From assembly GCA_018242525.1 (NCBI GenBank), contig JAFEBS010000045.1, positions 1 through 64,000 of the forward strand: a stretch of DNA of 64,000 nucleotides. Direction: 5' to 3'. The stretch's first letter is position 1. Each line of letters opens with the position of its first letter. The translations under genes were made by a program, and so were the position numbers. Source of the stretch: Planctomycetota bacterium. GTDB taxonomy: Bacteria > Planctomycetota > Planctomycetia > Planctomycetales > Planctomycetaceae. The notes under the pieces were generated by a model. That model had not been told where the DNA came from. It searched no databases and saw only the letters and a list, made by a program, of their open reading frames with translations. Below, piece after piece: positions 47,186-55,556 of the stretch.

Positions 47186-47327
47186 GCTTCGATGGCGTTG
47201 ACCGCAATTTGAGAATACGTGGGTTTGATTGACCGGTGCGTTGCCCCGACGGTCGGTCATCAGTTTTGGGGCTGTTTCGCGAAACGAATCCGGGACACCG
47301 ACCCGGACGTTCGCAGGAGAATGTTGG

Positions 47328-47723
47328 ATGCCTTCACGCGACGAAATCTTCGAGAAAGTCAAAGAAACACTGGTCGATGCCCTGGGTCTGGACGACGATG
47401 AAGTCACCGCGACTTCCCGTTTGAAAGCCGATCTGGGTGCCGAGTCGATCGACTTCCTGGACATTGTGTTCCGCCTGGAACGGAATTTCGGCATCAGGAT
47501 TCCCCGGAACGAGCTGTTCCCGGAAAGCCTGTTCACCGCCGATTCTGGTTTTGCCGAGAACGGTCGCGTGACGGAAAAGGGGCTGGCCGAACTGCGGCTT
47601 CGCCTGCCGCACGCCGATCCCGCCACGATCGATGCGCTCGCCAGCGATCCAAAGGTGGAAAACGTCGAGGATCTGTTCACCGTGAACATGGTCGTGAATT
47701 TCCTGGCGTCCAAGCTGTCCTGA
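47328..47723 (+). CDS. Long acyl carrier protein with an insertion
   Basis: 131 residues, against about 80 for ordinary ACPs; AGGAG nine bases before the ATG at 47328 sets the start. The ACP signature is LGAESIDFLD at 36-45, with S40 the expected phosphopantetheine serine (ESI instead of the usual DSL). Residues about 60-110 are extra, between helices II and III (LFTADSGFAENGRVTEKGLA), before a normal end (VVNFLASKL). It probably serves this operon and not housekeeping synthesis. A remarkable length but a clear carrier core. Confidence 0.88.
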   Translation: MPSRDEIFEKVKETLVDALGLDDDEVTATSRLKADLGAESIDFLDIVFRLERNFGIRIPRNELFPESLFTADSGFAENGRVTEKGLAELRLRLPHADPATIDALASDPKVENVEDLFTVNMVVNFLASKLS

Positions 47724-47776
47724 TCCCAATCTGATGGAGCGCCATCGGGAATCTGGTGGTATCCGAAGGACATCGA

Positions 47777-48271
47777 ATGCGCTGGTTCTGGATCGATCGT
47801 TTTACGGAATTCAAGAGTGGCTCGCATGCCAGGGCGATTAAGAACGTCACGCTGGCCGAGGAGCACCTGCACGATCACCTGCCGGAGTTTCCGGTCATGC
47901 CGGCATCGCTGATGCTGGAGGGGATGGCGCAAACCGGCGGCATCCTGCTGGGCGAGCGGAACCAGTTTGCCCACGTCGTGATCCTGGCCAAGGTTCCACG
48001 GATGACGTTTCACAGTTGGGCGGTGCCGGGTGACACCCTGGTCTATTCGGCCAAACTGATTGAGGCCCGTGACGAGGGCGGGATGGTCGAGGTTCAGGCC
48101 CATGTGGGGGAGCGACTGGTCGCCGATGGCGAGATCGTGTTCGCCCACGTGGATGAAGCGTTGGGGGGCGGCGCAAAAATCGACCAGAAGAACTTCGTGT
48201 TCTCCATCCTGCGGAGCGTCATGGAAATTGGCAAGGCGGGCGACGGGGCCGCGGGATCTCCGCCCGCCTGA
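47777..48271 (+). CDS. FabZ-like beta-hydroxyacyl-ACP dehydratase, copy 2
   Basis: 164 residues; GAAGGA seven bases before the ATG at 47777. A hot-dog enzyme with DHLPEFPVMPASLMLEGMAQ: H34 and E48 are conserved, but the glycine that follows the proline in typical FabZ is glutamate here (LPEFP). Homologous to the first dehydratase in the operon, so the cluster carries two. The tail (about 140-164) is alanine-rich and less conserved. It may have a distinct chain-length or substrate role. Confidence 0.83.
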   Translation: MRWFWIDRFTEFKSGSHARAIKNVTLAEEHLHDHLPEFPVMPASLMLEGMAQTGGILLGERNQFAHVVILAKVPRMTFHSWAVPGDTLVYSAKLIEARDEGGMVEVQAHVGERLVADGEIVFAHVDEALGGGAKIDQKNFVFSILRSVMEIGKAGDGAAGSPPA

Positions 48272-48365
48272 CTGTACCCGGCTGCCCGAACGAATATGAT
48301 GGAAGCGCGGCCGTGATCCGGATGAGGGTCGCGTGACCTGATCCCGCTGCTGAGAGGAATTCGCC

Positions 48366-49649
48366 ATGAGACGACGAGTCGTAGTCACCGGAATGGGAGC
48401 CGTCACACCGATCGGCCAGACGGTAGAAGACATGTGGAAGTCTTTGCAGGAGGGGAAGAGCGGGATTGGCCTGATCACACACTTCGATGCTTCGCACTTT
48501 CCGACCAAGTTCGCCGCCGAAGTCAAGAACTTTGACCTGGGCAAGTACGTGGATGACCCCCAGCGGTTTGAGTTTTCCGGCCGGAATATCCGGTTTGCCG
48601 TCGGTGCGGCCAAGCAGGCCATGGACGATTCCGGACTGCTGAGTGCAGGAATGGATCCCGCTCGGCTGGGAATCTACCTGGGTGCCGGCGAAGGACAGCA
48701 GGACTTCAACCTCGTGATGGGGCTGATCGCCGAATCGCAGCGGGATGGCCAGGTCGATCTGGAAGCGTTCACACGCTATGGGCTGCAGCGCCTGCACGCG
48801 CAAACAGAACTGGAACAGGAACCGAACATGCCCGCCGGACATCTGGCCGGCCTGTTCGACGCCCAGGGACCCAACCTGAACTGCCTGACCGCCTGTGCCG
48901 CCTCCAGCCAGGCGATTGGCGAGGCGACGGAAATCATCCGCCGCGGAGATGCGGACGCGATGTTGTCGGGCGGAGCCCACAGCATGATTCACCCGTTCGG
49001 AGTGACGGGATTCAATCTGCTGACGGCGCTTTCGACTCACAACGAGGACCCCCAGGGGGCTTCACGCCCGTTCGATCGCAATCGCGATGGATTTGTACTG
49101 GGTGAAGGGGCCGGCATGGTCGTGCTCGAAGAACTGGAACATGCCCGAAAGCGGGGAGCGCGAATCTATGGCGAAGTTGTCGGCTATGGTTCGACGGCCG
49201 ATGCCTACCGAATCACGGACATTCATCCCGAAGGTCGCGGAGCCGTGGCCTGCATTCGGATGGCGATGCGGGATGCCAGCGTGAATCCCGAGGACATCCA
49301 GTACATCAATGCCCACGGAACCAGTACCGAAGTGAATGACAAGGTGGAAACCGCCGCGATCCGCCAGACGTTTGGAGACGCCGCCTACAAGACGCCCGTT
49401 TCCTCCATCAAGAGCATGATGGGTCACCTGATTGCCGCGGCGGGAAGTGTCGAAGCCATCACCTGCCTGCTGAGTATTCGCGATGGCGTGGTCCCACCCA
49501 CCATCAACTATGAAACCCCCGATCCCGAATGTGACCTGGACTACATCCCCAACGTGGCGCGTGATCTGCCAGTGAAACGGGCCTTGTCCAACAGTTTTGG
49601 CTTCGGCGGACAGAATGTGTCTTTGATTTTTTCAGAATACGTTGCTTGA
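48366..49649 (+). CDS. Atypical beta-ketoacyl-ACP synthase II (FabF-like)
   Basis: 427 residues; GAGGAA seven bases before the ATG. The Cys-His-His triad is intact: C177 in LNCLTACAASSQ, H317 in NAHGTST and H354 in MMGHLIAAAGS. Residues about 110-160 differ strongly from FabF: a charged, longer segment replaces the usual SPFFIP loop and ends EPNMPAGHLAGLFDAQGPN. This part shapes the acyl pocket, so chain-length or substrate specificity is probably unusual. It condenses malonyl-ACP with acyl-ACP. Fifth gene of the operon. Confidence 0.9.
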   Translation: MRRRVVVTGMGAVTPIGQTVEDMWKSLQEGKSGIGLITHFDASHFPTKFAAEVKNFDLGKYVDDPQRFEFSGRNIRFAVGAAKQAMDDSGLLSAGMDPARLGIYLGAGEGQQDFNLVMGLIAESQRDGQVDLEAFTRYGLQRLHAQTELEQEPNMPAGHLAGLFDAQGPNLNCLTACAASSQAIGEATEIIRRGDADAMLSGGAHSMIHPFGVTGFNLLTALSTHNEDPQGASRPFDRNRDGFVLGEGAGMVVLEELEHARKRGARIYGEVVGYGSTADAYRITDIHPEGRGAVACIRMAMRDASVNPEDIQYINAHGTSTEVNDKVETAAIRQTFGDAAYKTPVSSIKSMMGHLIAAAGSVEAITCLLSIRDGVVPPTINYETPDPECDLDYIPNVARDLPVKRALSNSFGFGGQNVSLIFSEYVA

Positions 49650-49756
49650 GTAATCAGATCGCTGCCTGTGAAATTGTGCAGCCGACGGGCACACACTGTG
49701 TGCCCAGTTCCATCACAGCGTCGTGGTGGAAGCGATGACCCTCCGGGAGACTTGAC

Positions 49757-50704
49757 GTGACGTGGCTGCTTGTGACGCTCGTCGTGCTGATAGCCATCGA
49801 GCTTGCCGTGCGAGTGTACTACGTCCGCATCGTATTGCGGGTCTTCGAAACGAAGCCCCCGTTCGGTGTGCCGCTGTTTCAACCCGATCCCAATGCCGAA
49901 TCGATTGAATTCACCACCAGCGATGGATTGACGCTGCGTGGCAGCCTGCATCATCGCCCCGAACGAACCGCCAAGGGATTGATCCTGTTCTGCCCGGAAA
50001 CAGACGGCAGTCACTGGTCCGCGATCTCCTATTGCCATGCCTTGATCGAAGACGGGTTTGATGTCCTGTCGTTCGATTTCCGCGGCCAGGGGGAAAGCGA
50101 TCCGCTGCCGGGATATGTTCCCAACCACTGGCCGACGATGTACGAAGTCGAGGATGTTCGCTCGGCGATCGATTACATCGCACGCCGGGAAGATCTGCAG
50201 GATCTGCCCCTGGGACTGATGGGGGTCAGCCGCGGTTCGACCATGGCTCTGATCGCGGCCGCGGAAAGCCCCAGCGTGCGGGCGGTCTGCTGCGAAGGAG
50301 CGTACTCCACCGACCTGCTGATGCTGTACTTTATCCTGCACTGGTCCCGGATTTACGTCCCCGCCTGGCTGCGTGTCCTGATTCCCATGTGGCACTACCG
50401 GCTGACGATGGTCATTGTCCGCTGGACCAGCCGGTTCCTGAGCCAGCGGCCCTACGTGGTCCTGGAACGCTGGCTGCCCCGGCTGAAAAACCGGCCGGTG
50501 CTGCTGGTGACCGGCGAACGTGACAATTACGTTCACCCTGATGTGGCGCGCGAACTGGTGAAGAACATGCACTCGCCCGTCGCCCAGGTCTGGACGGTCC
50601 CCCGCGCCAAGCACAATAAAGCCCGCACCGTGGCGGGTGCCGAATATGATCGCCGGCTGACGGCCTTCTTTTCGCAGTTGGACGCCCCCGTCGCGGCGAG
50701 CTGA
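49757..50704 (+). CDS. Membrane-anchored alpha/beta hydrolase
   Basis: 315 residues from a GTG with GGGAG seven bases upstream. One N-terminal membrane helix (TWLLVTLVVLIAIELAVRVY) then an alpha/beta-hydrolase: oxyanion region GLILFCPETDGS, nucleophile elbow GVSRGS, and a late CxD/H set (TGERDNYVHPDVARELVKN, PRAKHNKA). Third in line behind the ketosynthase with a 107-base gap and same strand, so it may release or transfer the acyl product; a general esterase is also possible. Confidence 0.75.
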   Translation: MTWLLVTLVVLIAIELAVRVYYVRIVLRVFETKPPFGVPLFQPDPNAESIEFTTSDGLTLRGSLHHRPERTAKGLILFCPETDGSHWSAISYCHALIEDGFDVLSFDFRGQGESDPLPGYVPNHWPTMYEVEDVRSAIDYIARREDLQDLPLGLMGVSRGSTMALIAAAESPSVRAVCCEGAYSTDLLMLYFILHWSRIYVPAWLRVLIPMWHYRLTMVIVRWTSRFLSQRPYVVLERWLPRLKNRPVLLVTGERDNYVHPDVARELVKNMHSPVAQVWTVPRAKHNKARTVAGAEYDRRLTAFFSQLDAPVAAS

Positions 50705-50761
50705 TGCTCCTCGTGCTGATCTGCCCCGCGAACAGTTCCGACGGGGCAGGATTTCGTCAGA

Positions 50762-51031
50762 TCAGGTATGCACTGAATGACTGGGACACACCAGGACGGT
50801 TGGCTCACCTTCCGGCAGAATCGTTCCAAACCAATCCTTGACATGGCGGGGATTTGAGTGGTAGCCTGACTTGGCATTTCCCATGTTCAGACTGTAGAAA
50901 TCTCGTCGATGGATGGGAGCTCGATTCAATTCTTCGGCCACGATCCTTTCCCTTGTCCATCCTTCATTCGTGCCGTATTCTTCCCATCTCTTCGTTTTAA
51001 TCGCTTCGTTCGTCAGGATCGCCAAACTCAT
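50762..51031 (-). CDS. Possible small protein, unknown family
   Basis: An 89-residue frame starting directly after a stop (TGAATG). Its codon choice and amino-acid texture look coding (WEEYGTNEGWTRERIVAEEL, GNAKSGYHSNPRHVKDWFG), although no ribosome site is visible and it does not match a family I know. It sits alone in the 515-base gap between the operon and the next gene, on the opposite strand. Could be a remnant. Confidence 0.35.
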   Translation of the reverse strand: MSLAILTNEAIKTKRWEEYGTNEGWTRERIVAEELNRAPIHRRDFYSLNMGNAKSGYHSNPRHVKDWFGTILPEGEPTVLVCPSHSVHT

Positions 51032-51218
51032 TCAGGATCAATAGTCCGAACGTGCGGGCAGCCGTGGGACGGGCGTGACAGAAGCGGAGCGAATCGGTGT
51101 TGACTGGTGGCAAAACATTTTTTTCGCAGGTAGTCTGTCTGCAGAGAACTCGACGCACTGAAGAATAAGCCCGCTGAATCACTGCAAGACGGTTTCGTGA
51201 TAACTAAGGGATGGCCCC

Positions 51219-52703
51219 GTGCGAGACTTGAATGTGACCTCGTTGACCGTCCACCTGCGGAATGCCGCTCCGTCGCGCCCGACATGTGTCCTGATTGCGT
51301 TCTTTGCCCTGGCAGTGACCCTGGACAATCTGGCTGATGCCCAGGTGCATAGCCAGGCCCCGCCCGGCGGGCCGCCGGGAGCGCGACCGGGAATGATGCC
51401 GCCAGGAATGATGCCGGGCGGACGCCAGCCGACAGGGGCGCCAATCCCTGGATCGGCGACGGGTGGTCGCGGACCGGCTCCCGAGTTCAAATTCGACCCG
51501 GACAAACTGCCGGATAATTACGTCCCGCCAGCGGTCAAAGACCCGGTGATGGAGATCGATAATCCGCTGACCGACGACTTGGACAAGTTGAAAAAGGATC
51601 TGGCCAAGTATGGGACATCGATGCGGACGGCCCGGTCAACCGACGCAGATAAGGTTCTGATTCGCAATGGGTTGCGTTACCGCCTGGCGCTGATGACATT
51701 GAAAGACAATCGAGTCTCCCTGAGCAAGCTGCACGACGATTTGCTCCGGGATTTGAACTCGGCCGCCCTCGCGCCGGATGTCGCCAAAGCATCCAACGTT
51801 CGAGATTTCCGCCAGCTTGTACTGCGCGAGTTGCTCAGCCAGGTCACTCCCTTGCTGACCAGCGATCCCGACCTGAAAACGACGCAGAATTTCTACGTCC
51901 GCATGCATCTGGTGATTCTGCTGGGCGAGCTGAATATCACCGAGGAAAACACCAAGCTGGCGCTGACCCAGGAGGCCTATGCCCCTGTTTGCGAACCACT
52001 GTTGAACGTCGTGACGGACCCCAGGCAACCGGAAGCGATCAAGATCGTCGCCGTCAATGGCTTGGTTCGGGTTCTGCGACTGGGGAACGTGACGACGCAG
52101 GTCCGCTCCAAGATTGCCGAAGGCCTGGTTGCCGAATTGAAGAACAAGAAGGCGTACTCGTGGTACCAGATGCGCCTGGCGGGCGCGTTGGCGTTTGTCG
52201 ATGTGGATTTGGATCAGTCGCGTGCCCCTTCCGTTGCCATTCTGCGGGCGATCCTGGCCGATGACGAGCGGACTTGGGCCGTGCGTGCCGAAGCCGCCAA
52301 ATCGCTGGGGCGGGTTCACCTTCCAACCACTGTCAATCCCCCGGTCGTAACACAGGATATTGCCGCATTCGCCTTGAAGCTGGCCAAGGCCGCTCAGCAG
52401 GCGCCTCCGCAAAACGCCCGTGACCCGAAATGGCGGTCTGAGTTCTTCAAGGTTTATCTGGCCTTCCAACCACTCGATGCGACCGATCTGATGGCGGATA
52501 AGAAGGGCAAGGCGGGGCTGTTGAACAATCCCGCCGCCAACGCCAAACCAGCGTACAACCTGATCGTTCCCCTGGTTGCGGGCATCCTGCATGGGCAGCG
52601 GTTAACCGTTCAGGCCGTGCAGACTCTGGAAGCTTATGTGACGCCGGCCCCCGCGCAGACCGAAATCAAGCCTCCGTCTCCCATGGAAGTCGGGAAGCAG
52701 TAA
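51219..52703 (+). CDS. Exported HEAT-like helical repeat protein
   Basis: 494 residues from a GTG with AAGGGA eight bases upstream. A signal-like hydrophobic stretch (CVLIAFFALAVTLDNLADAQ) is followed by a low-complexity P/G/M-rich linker (about 50-90), then helical repeats of HEAT type through about residue 400 (YVRMHLVILLGEL, EAIKIVAVNGLVRVLRLGN, TWAVRAEAAKSLGRV). The C-terminus is proline-rich. Protein-protein scaffold inferred; no catalytic motif. Confidence 0.7.
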   Translation: MRDLNVTSLTVHLRNAAPSRPTCVLIAFFALAVTLDNLADAQVHSQAPPGGPPGARPGMMPPGMMPGGRQPTGAPIPGSATGGRGPAPEFKFDPDKLPDNYVPPAVKDPVMEIDNPLTDDLDKLKKDLAKYGTSMRTARSTDADKVLIRNGLRYRLALMTLKDNRVSLSKLHDDLLRDLNSAALAPDVAKASNVRDFRQLVLRELLSQVTPLLTSDPDLKTTQNFYVRMHLVILLGELNITEENTKLALTQEAYAPVCEPLLNVVTDPRQPEAIKIVAVNGLVRVLRLGNVTTQVRSKIAEGLVAELKNKKAYSWYQMRLAGALAFVDVDLDQSRAPSVAILRAILADDERTWAVRAEAAKSLGRVHLPTTVNPPVVTQDIAAFALKLAKAAQQAPPQNARDPKWRSEFFKVYLAFQPLDATDLMADKKGKAGLLNNPAANAKPAYNLIVPLVAGILHGQRLTVQAVQTLEAYVTPAPAQTEIKPPSPMEVGKQ

Positions 52704-53060
52704 CCCGACCGCCCAGCCTGCATCCGCCGACTCAGTTCGTTTTGAGCTGGGTACCTCCACGGCAGTCTCCTGAGTCGGCCGTATCCATCGGGCCGGATGG
52801 TCACCTTTCGATTCACTCGTCGGTGCTCTTCGGGACTGCCTGCATCCGTACGCCAAACCTCAATTCCCATCGTAAATTGCATTGATGGGGGACGTTTTGT
52901 ACGATTTCCTCACCATTGTCTGCCGGGATGGTCAAATCGTGCAACTGGTCTTATGGCCGCTGTGCGACAATCACCGTGATGCCTCGGCACCAATCGGTCC
53001 ATGAATCCGATCGTCAGGTTCATGGCCTCGTGGACTCGACAAACAAAGGATGGAGTGAGC
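52704..53060. other. Gap without a recognisable gene
   Basis: 357 bases between codirectional genes. I see no gene, terminator or repeat. GGAGTGAGC before 53061 is the ribosome site of the next gene. Confidence 0.5.
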
Positions 53061-54194
53061 ATGCGCCGAATGTTTTGCAGCCTGATCGCCGCATCGATGA
53101 TGATGGCTGTCGGATATCCGACGGTCTTTGCGCAGGATGCCGAAAAGAAAGAAGAAAAGCCTGCGGAAAAGAAGGACGAAAAGCCCGCTGACAAGCCGGC
53201 CGACAAACCCGCTGACAAACCCGCTGACAAACCGGCGGACAAGCCTGCTGGCCCCGAGTTCAAAGAAGCTGTCATTCATCTCGACAACCCATCGGGTGTG
53301 TGCGTCCATCCGGGAACTGGCCATGTGTTCATTACATCGCGCCAGGGGGTGTTCCGCCTGGTCCCCGGCAAGCCCGGTAAGATCTACCTGGAAGTGGAAG
53401 GCTTTCCCACGGACGTCTACGGCAAGGGCCCGAAGTACAACATCGGCCCCCTCGGTTGCACCCTGTGGGGAACTGATCGCCTGGTCGTACCCGATGGCAG
53501 CCGTCCCGACGGCGAAGAACTGGTCCGGATCTACAAGATCGAAGACGCTCTGCCCGCCAAGCCTCGCAAGGAAACGGAAGCAGAATTCACACTCGGCCCG
53601 ATCAAGGGAACTGGTGAAGGAGCCAAGGGGGAAGGAAACTTCTACCAGGCGGTCGTCTGGAACGACGCCATCTACGTCACCTCGAATGGCGACGACACCA
53701 AGGGCTGGATCGTGGTTTCCAAGATTGCCGACGGCAAGCCTGGCGAACTGACGCCGACGATCGCCACCAAGGAAGCGACTCAAGTCGATGCTCCCGTGGC
53801 CATCGCCGTTTCCCCGGACAAGTCACAATTGGTTGTGGGTCAAATGGGAGAAGTCAACGTTCCCGGCGACGCACTGTTGACCATGTACGACAAAGACGGA
53901 AAGCTGGTCAAGAGCTACAAGACCGGATTGCATGACATCACGGGCCTGGCCTACAGCCCCAGTGGCAAGTTGTATGCAACTGACTTTGCCTGGGCGGACG
54001 CAAGCCAGGGGGGACTGTTTGAGCTGGTGATCGAAGGTGAAGAAGTGAAGCCCAGGAAGATCATCGGTCTGGATCGGCCGACAGCACTCGCCTTCGACAA
54101 GGGCGGGGCTTTGTACATCAGCGTGTTCGGGACCGGCAAGAATACCGGCGACAAGCCCGCCGGCGGCCTGATCCGCCTGGAGCCCGGTCTGTAA
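53061..54194 (+). CDS. Exported propeller-like protein with PADK repeats
   Basis: 377 residues; GGAG five bases before the ATG at 53061, signal peptide ending VFAQD. Residues about 26-64 form a charged spacer with five PADK units, then a six-bladed NHL/SMP-like propeller (NPSGVCVHPGTGHVFITSRQ, PVAIAVSPDKSQLVVGQMG, PTALAFDKGGALYISVFG). The spacer should be flexible and could bind acidic surfaces. The tandem repeat is a site for length variation. A strong terminator follows. Confidence 0.78.
   Translation: MRRMFCSLIAASMMMAVGYPTVFAQDAEKKEEKPAEKKDEKPADKPADKPADKPADKPADKPAGPEFKEAVIHLDNPSGVCVHPGTGHVFITSRQGVFRLVPGKPGKIYLEVEGFPTDVYGKGPKYNIGPLGCTLWGTDRLVVPDGSRPDGEELVRIYKIEDALPAKPRKETEAEFTLGPIKGTGEGAKGEGNFYQAVVWNDAIYVTSNGDDTKGWIVVSKIADGKPGELTPTIATKEATQVDAPVAIAVSPDKSQLVVGQMGEVNVPGDALLTMYDKDGKLVKSYKTGLHDITGLAYSPSGKLYATDFAWADASQGGLFELVIEGEEVKPRKIIGLDRPTALAFDKGGALYISVFGTGKNTGDKPAGGLIRLEPGL
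53184..53251 (+). repeat. 12-base tandem repeat (PADK units)
   Basis: Five imperfect copies of a 12-base unit, gacaagccggcc/gacaaacccgct, coding PADK in frame in the gene above. Slip-prone. Confidence 0.85.
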
Positions 54195-54223
54195 TCTACG
54201 GACAAAGACTGAAGACTTCGAAC

Positions 54224-54257
54224 AAAGCCCCGACTTTCAGCCGGGGCTTTGTTGTTT
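54224..54257 (+). terminator. Rho-independent terminator
   Basis: AAAGCCCCG and CGGGGCTTT pair around a 9-base loop, followed by GTTGTTT, 30 bases past the stop at 54194. Confidence 0.85.
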
Positions 54258-54271
54258 GGATGGCCCATACA

Positions 54272-54400
54272 AAGGTAGTCCTGTCGCTCCGAGACAGGAA
54301 ACGAGATCGCAGACAGACCCTTCAAACCAGTTCCCGCTGATTCGCACTCATTGCGTTTCTGCCAATCGCGCCACCTGTCTCGGAGCAACAGGGCTACCTT
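54272..54400. repeat. Inverted repeat, 27-base arms
   Basis: Arms 54272-54298 and 54374-54400 are reverse complements with two mismatches (core gctccgagacagg), 75 bases apart. It lies between the convergent PADK-propeller and RluD-like genes. Confidence 0.8.
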
Positions 54401-54416
54401 CCATCTGCGAAAGTTG

Positions 54417-55475
54417 CTACGCCCGACGGATGGGCGCTGGCTTGGCACGGTGAGTTCGGATCTCCGTCAATGCCCGCTGGAAATCGTCGGGCAACGGGGC
54501 CTCAAATTCGAGCCGCTCGCCGGTCACCGGATGGTTAAAACAGAGTCGCAGTGCGTGCAGTGCCTGCCGCTGAATCAGGATTTCATCCTGGTCTGCAGGC
54601 AGGTTCTCAATCAGATCCGACATCCGCAGCGCGGCCCGGCCTTCGTAAAGGCGATCCGCCACGACGGAATGACCCAGGTGGTGCATATGGACTCGCAACT
54701 GATGAGTCCGCCCCGTTTGCGGACAGAGCCGCATGAACGAGAAACCGCGGTGACGCTCCAGAACTTCGTAGAACGTGGCCGCAAACCTTGAGTTTCCTCC
54801 TTCCGGGCAAACCATCATCCGTTCCCGGTTTCGCTGGCTGACGCGGACATGTGTTTCGATGTAGTCGCGATCAAACGCAACCTCTCCCCACACGATGGCT
54901 CGATATTCCTTCTCGACGGTCCGCTCTTCAAACTGGCTGCTCAGGCTCGAGTGAACGGTGTTGTCCTTGGCGACGACCAGGACCCCGCTGGTGTCGCGAT
55001 CGAGCCGGTGCACGATCCCGGCCCGGTGCTTTCCGGCGACATCGCTCAGTTTGTCAAAATGGAACTGCAAGGCTCCCGCCAGCGTTCCCATGTAGTTACC
55101 GCGACCGGGATGCACAATCATGTTCGCGGGCTTGTTGATCACGATCAGCGAATCGTCGTCGTACAGGACATCCAGCGGAATGTCCTCGGGTGGCAATGTC
55201 AGATCGGGAATTTCCGGCAGCCGGAATTCCACGACATCGTTCACGCGCAGGCGTCGCGCGATCTTGACGGGCAACCCGTTGACCAGCACCCCGCGATCAT
55301 CAATCACCCGCTGAAATGCACCACGGCTGAAGTTGGGGTGCAGGCGGGTCAGGTAGTGGTCAATCCGCCAGCCGTGGGCACGCGCCTCGACAACCACCTT
55401 GATCGGCCCGGTGACCTCGCCCCCCGTGTCCTCAGCAGGTTCATCGGGTTCAACATCAGGGATTTCTTCAGTCAT
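54417..55475 (-). CDS. RluA/RluD-family pseudouridine synthase
   Basis: 352 residues from the ATG at 55475. An S4 RNA-binding domain (about 33-90, GWRIDHYLTRLHPNFSRGAF) precedes the catalytic domain with HRLDRDTSG at 156-164; D159 is the predicted catalytic aspartate. It converts specific uridines in rRNA or tRNA to pseudouridine; the S4 plus catalytic layout is that of RluD (23S rRNA). No clear ribosome site. The gene follows the TPR gene on the same strand across a terminator. Confidence 0.92.
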   Translation of the reverse strand: MTEEIPDVEPDEPAEDTGGEVTGPIKVVVEARAHGWRIDHYLTRLHPNFSRGAFQRVIDDRGVLVNGLPVKIARRLRVNDVVEFRLPEIPDLTLPPEDIPLDVLYDDDSLIVINKPANMIVHPGRGNYMGTLAGALQFHFDKLSDVAGKHRAGIVHRLDRDTSGVLVVAKDNTVHSSLSSQFEERTVEKEYRAIVWGEVAFDRDYIETHVRVSQRNRERMMVCPEGGNSRFAATFYEVLERHRGFSFMRLCPQTGRTHQLRVHMHHLGHSVVADRLYEGRAALRMSDLIENLPADQDEILIQRQALHALRLCFNHPVTGERLEFEAPLPDDFQRALTEIRTHRAKPAPIRRA

Positions 55476-55490
55476 TACAGAGCCAATATC

Positions 55491-55523
55491 AAAAATGAAG
55501 CCCGGCATGCCAGATGCCGGGCT
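55491..55523 (-). terminator. Rho-independent terminator of the TPR gene
   Basis: AGCCCGGCAT and ATGCCGGGCT pair around 5 bases; on the minus strand TTCATTTTTG follows. Confidence 0.8.
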
Positions 55524-55556
55524 GTACGGTCTTCGTGACCCGTGGGTAAGGACAAA

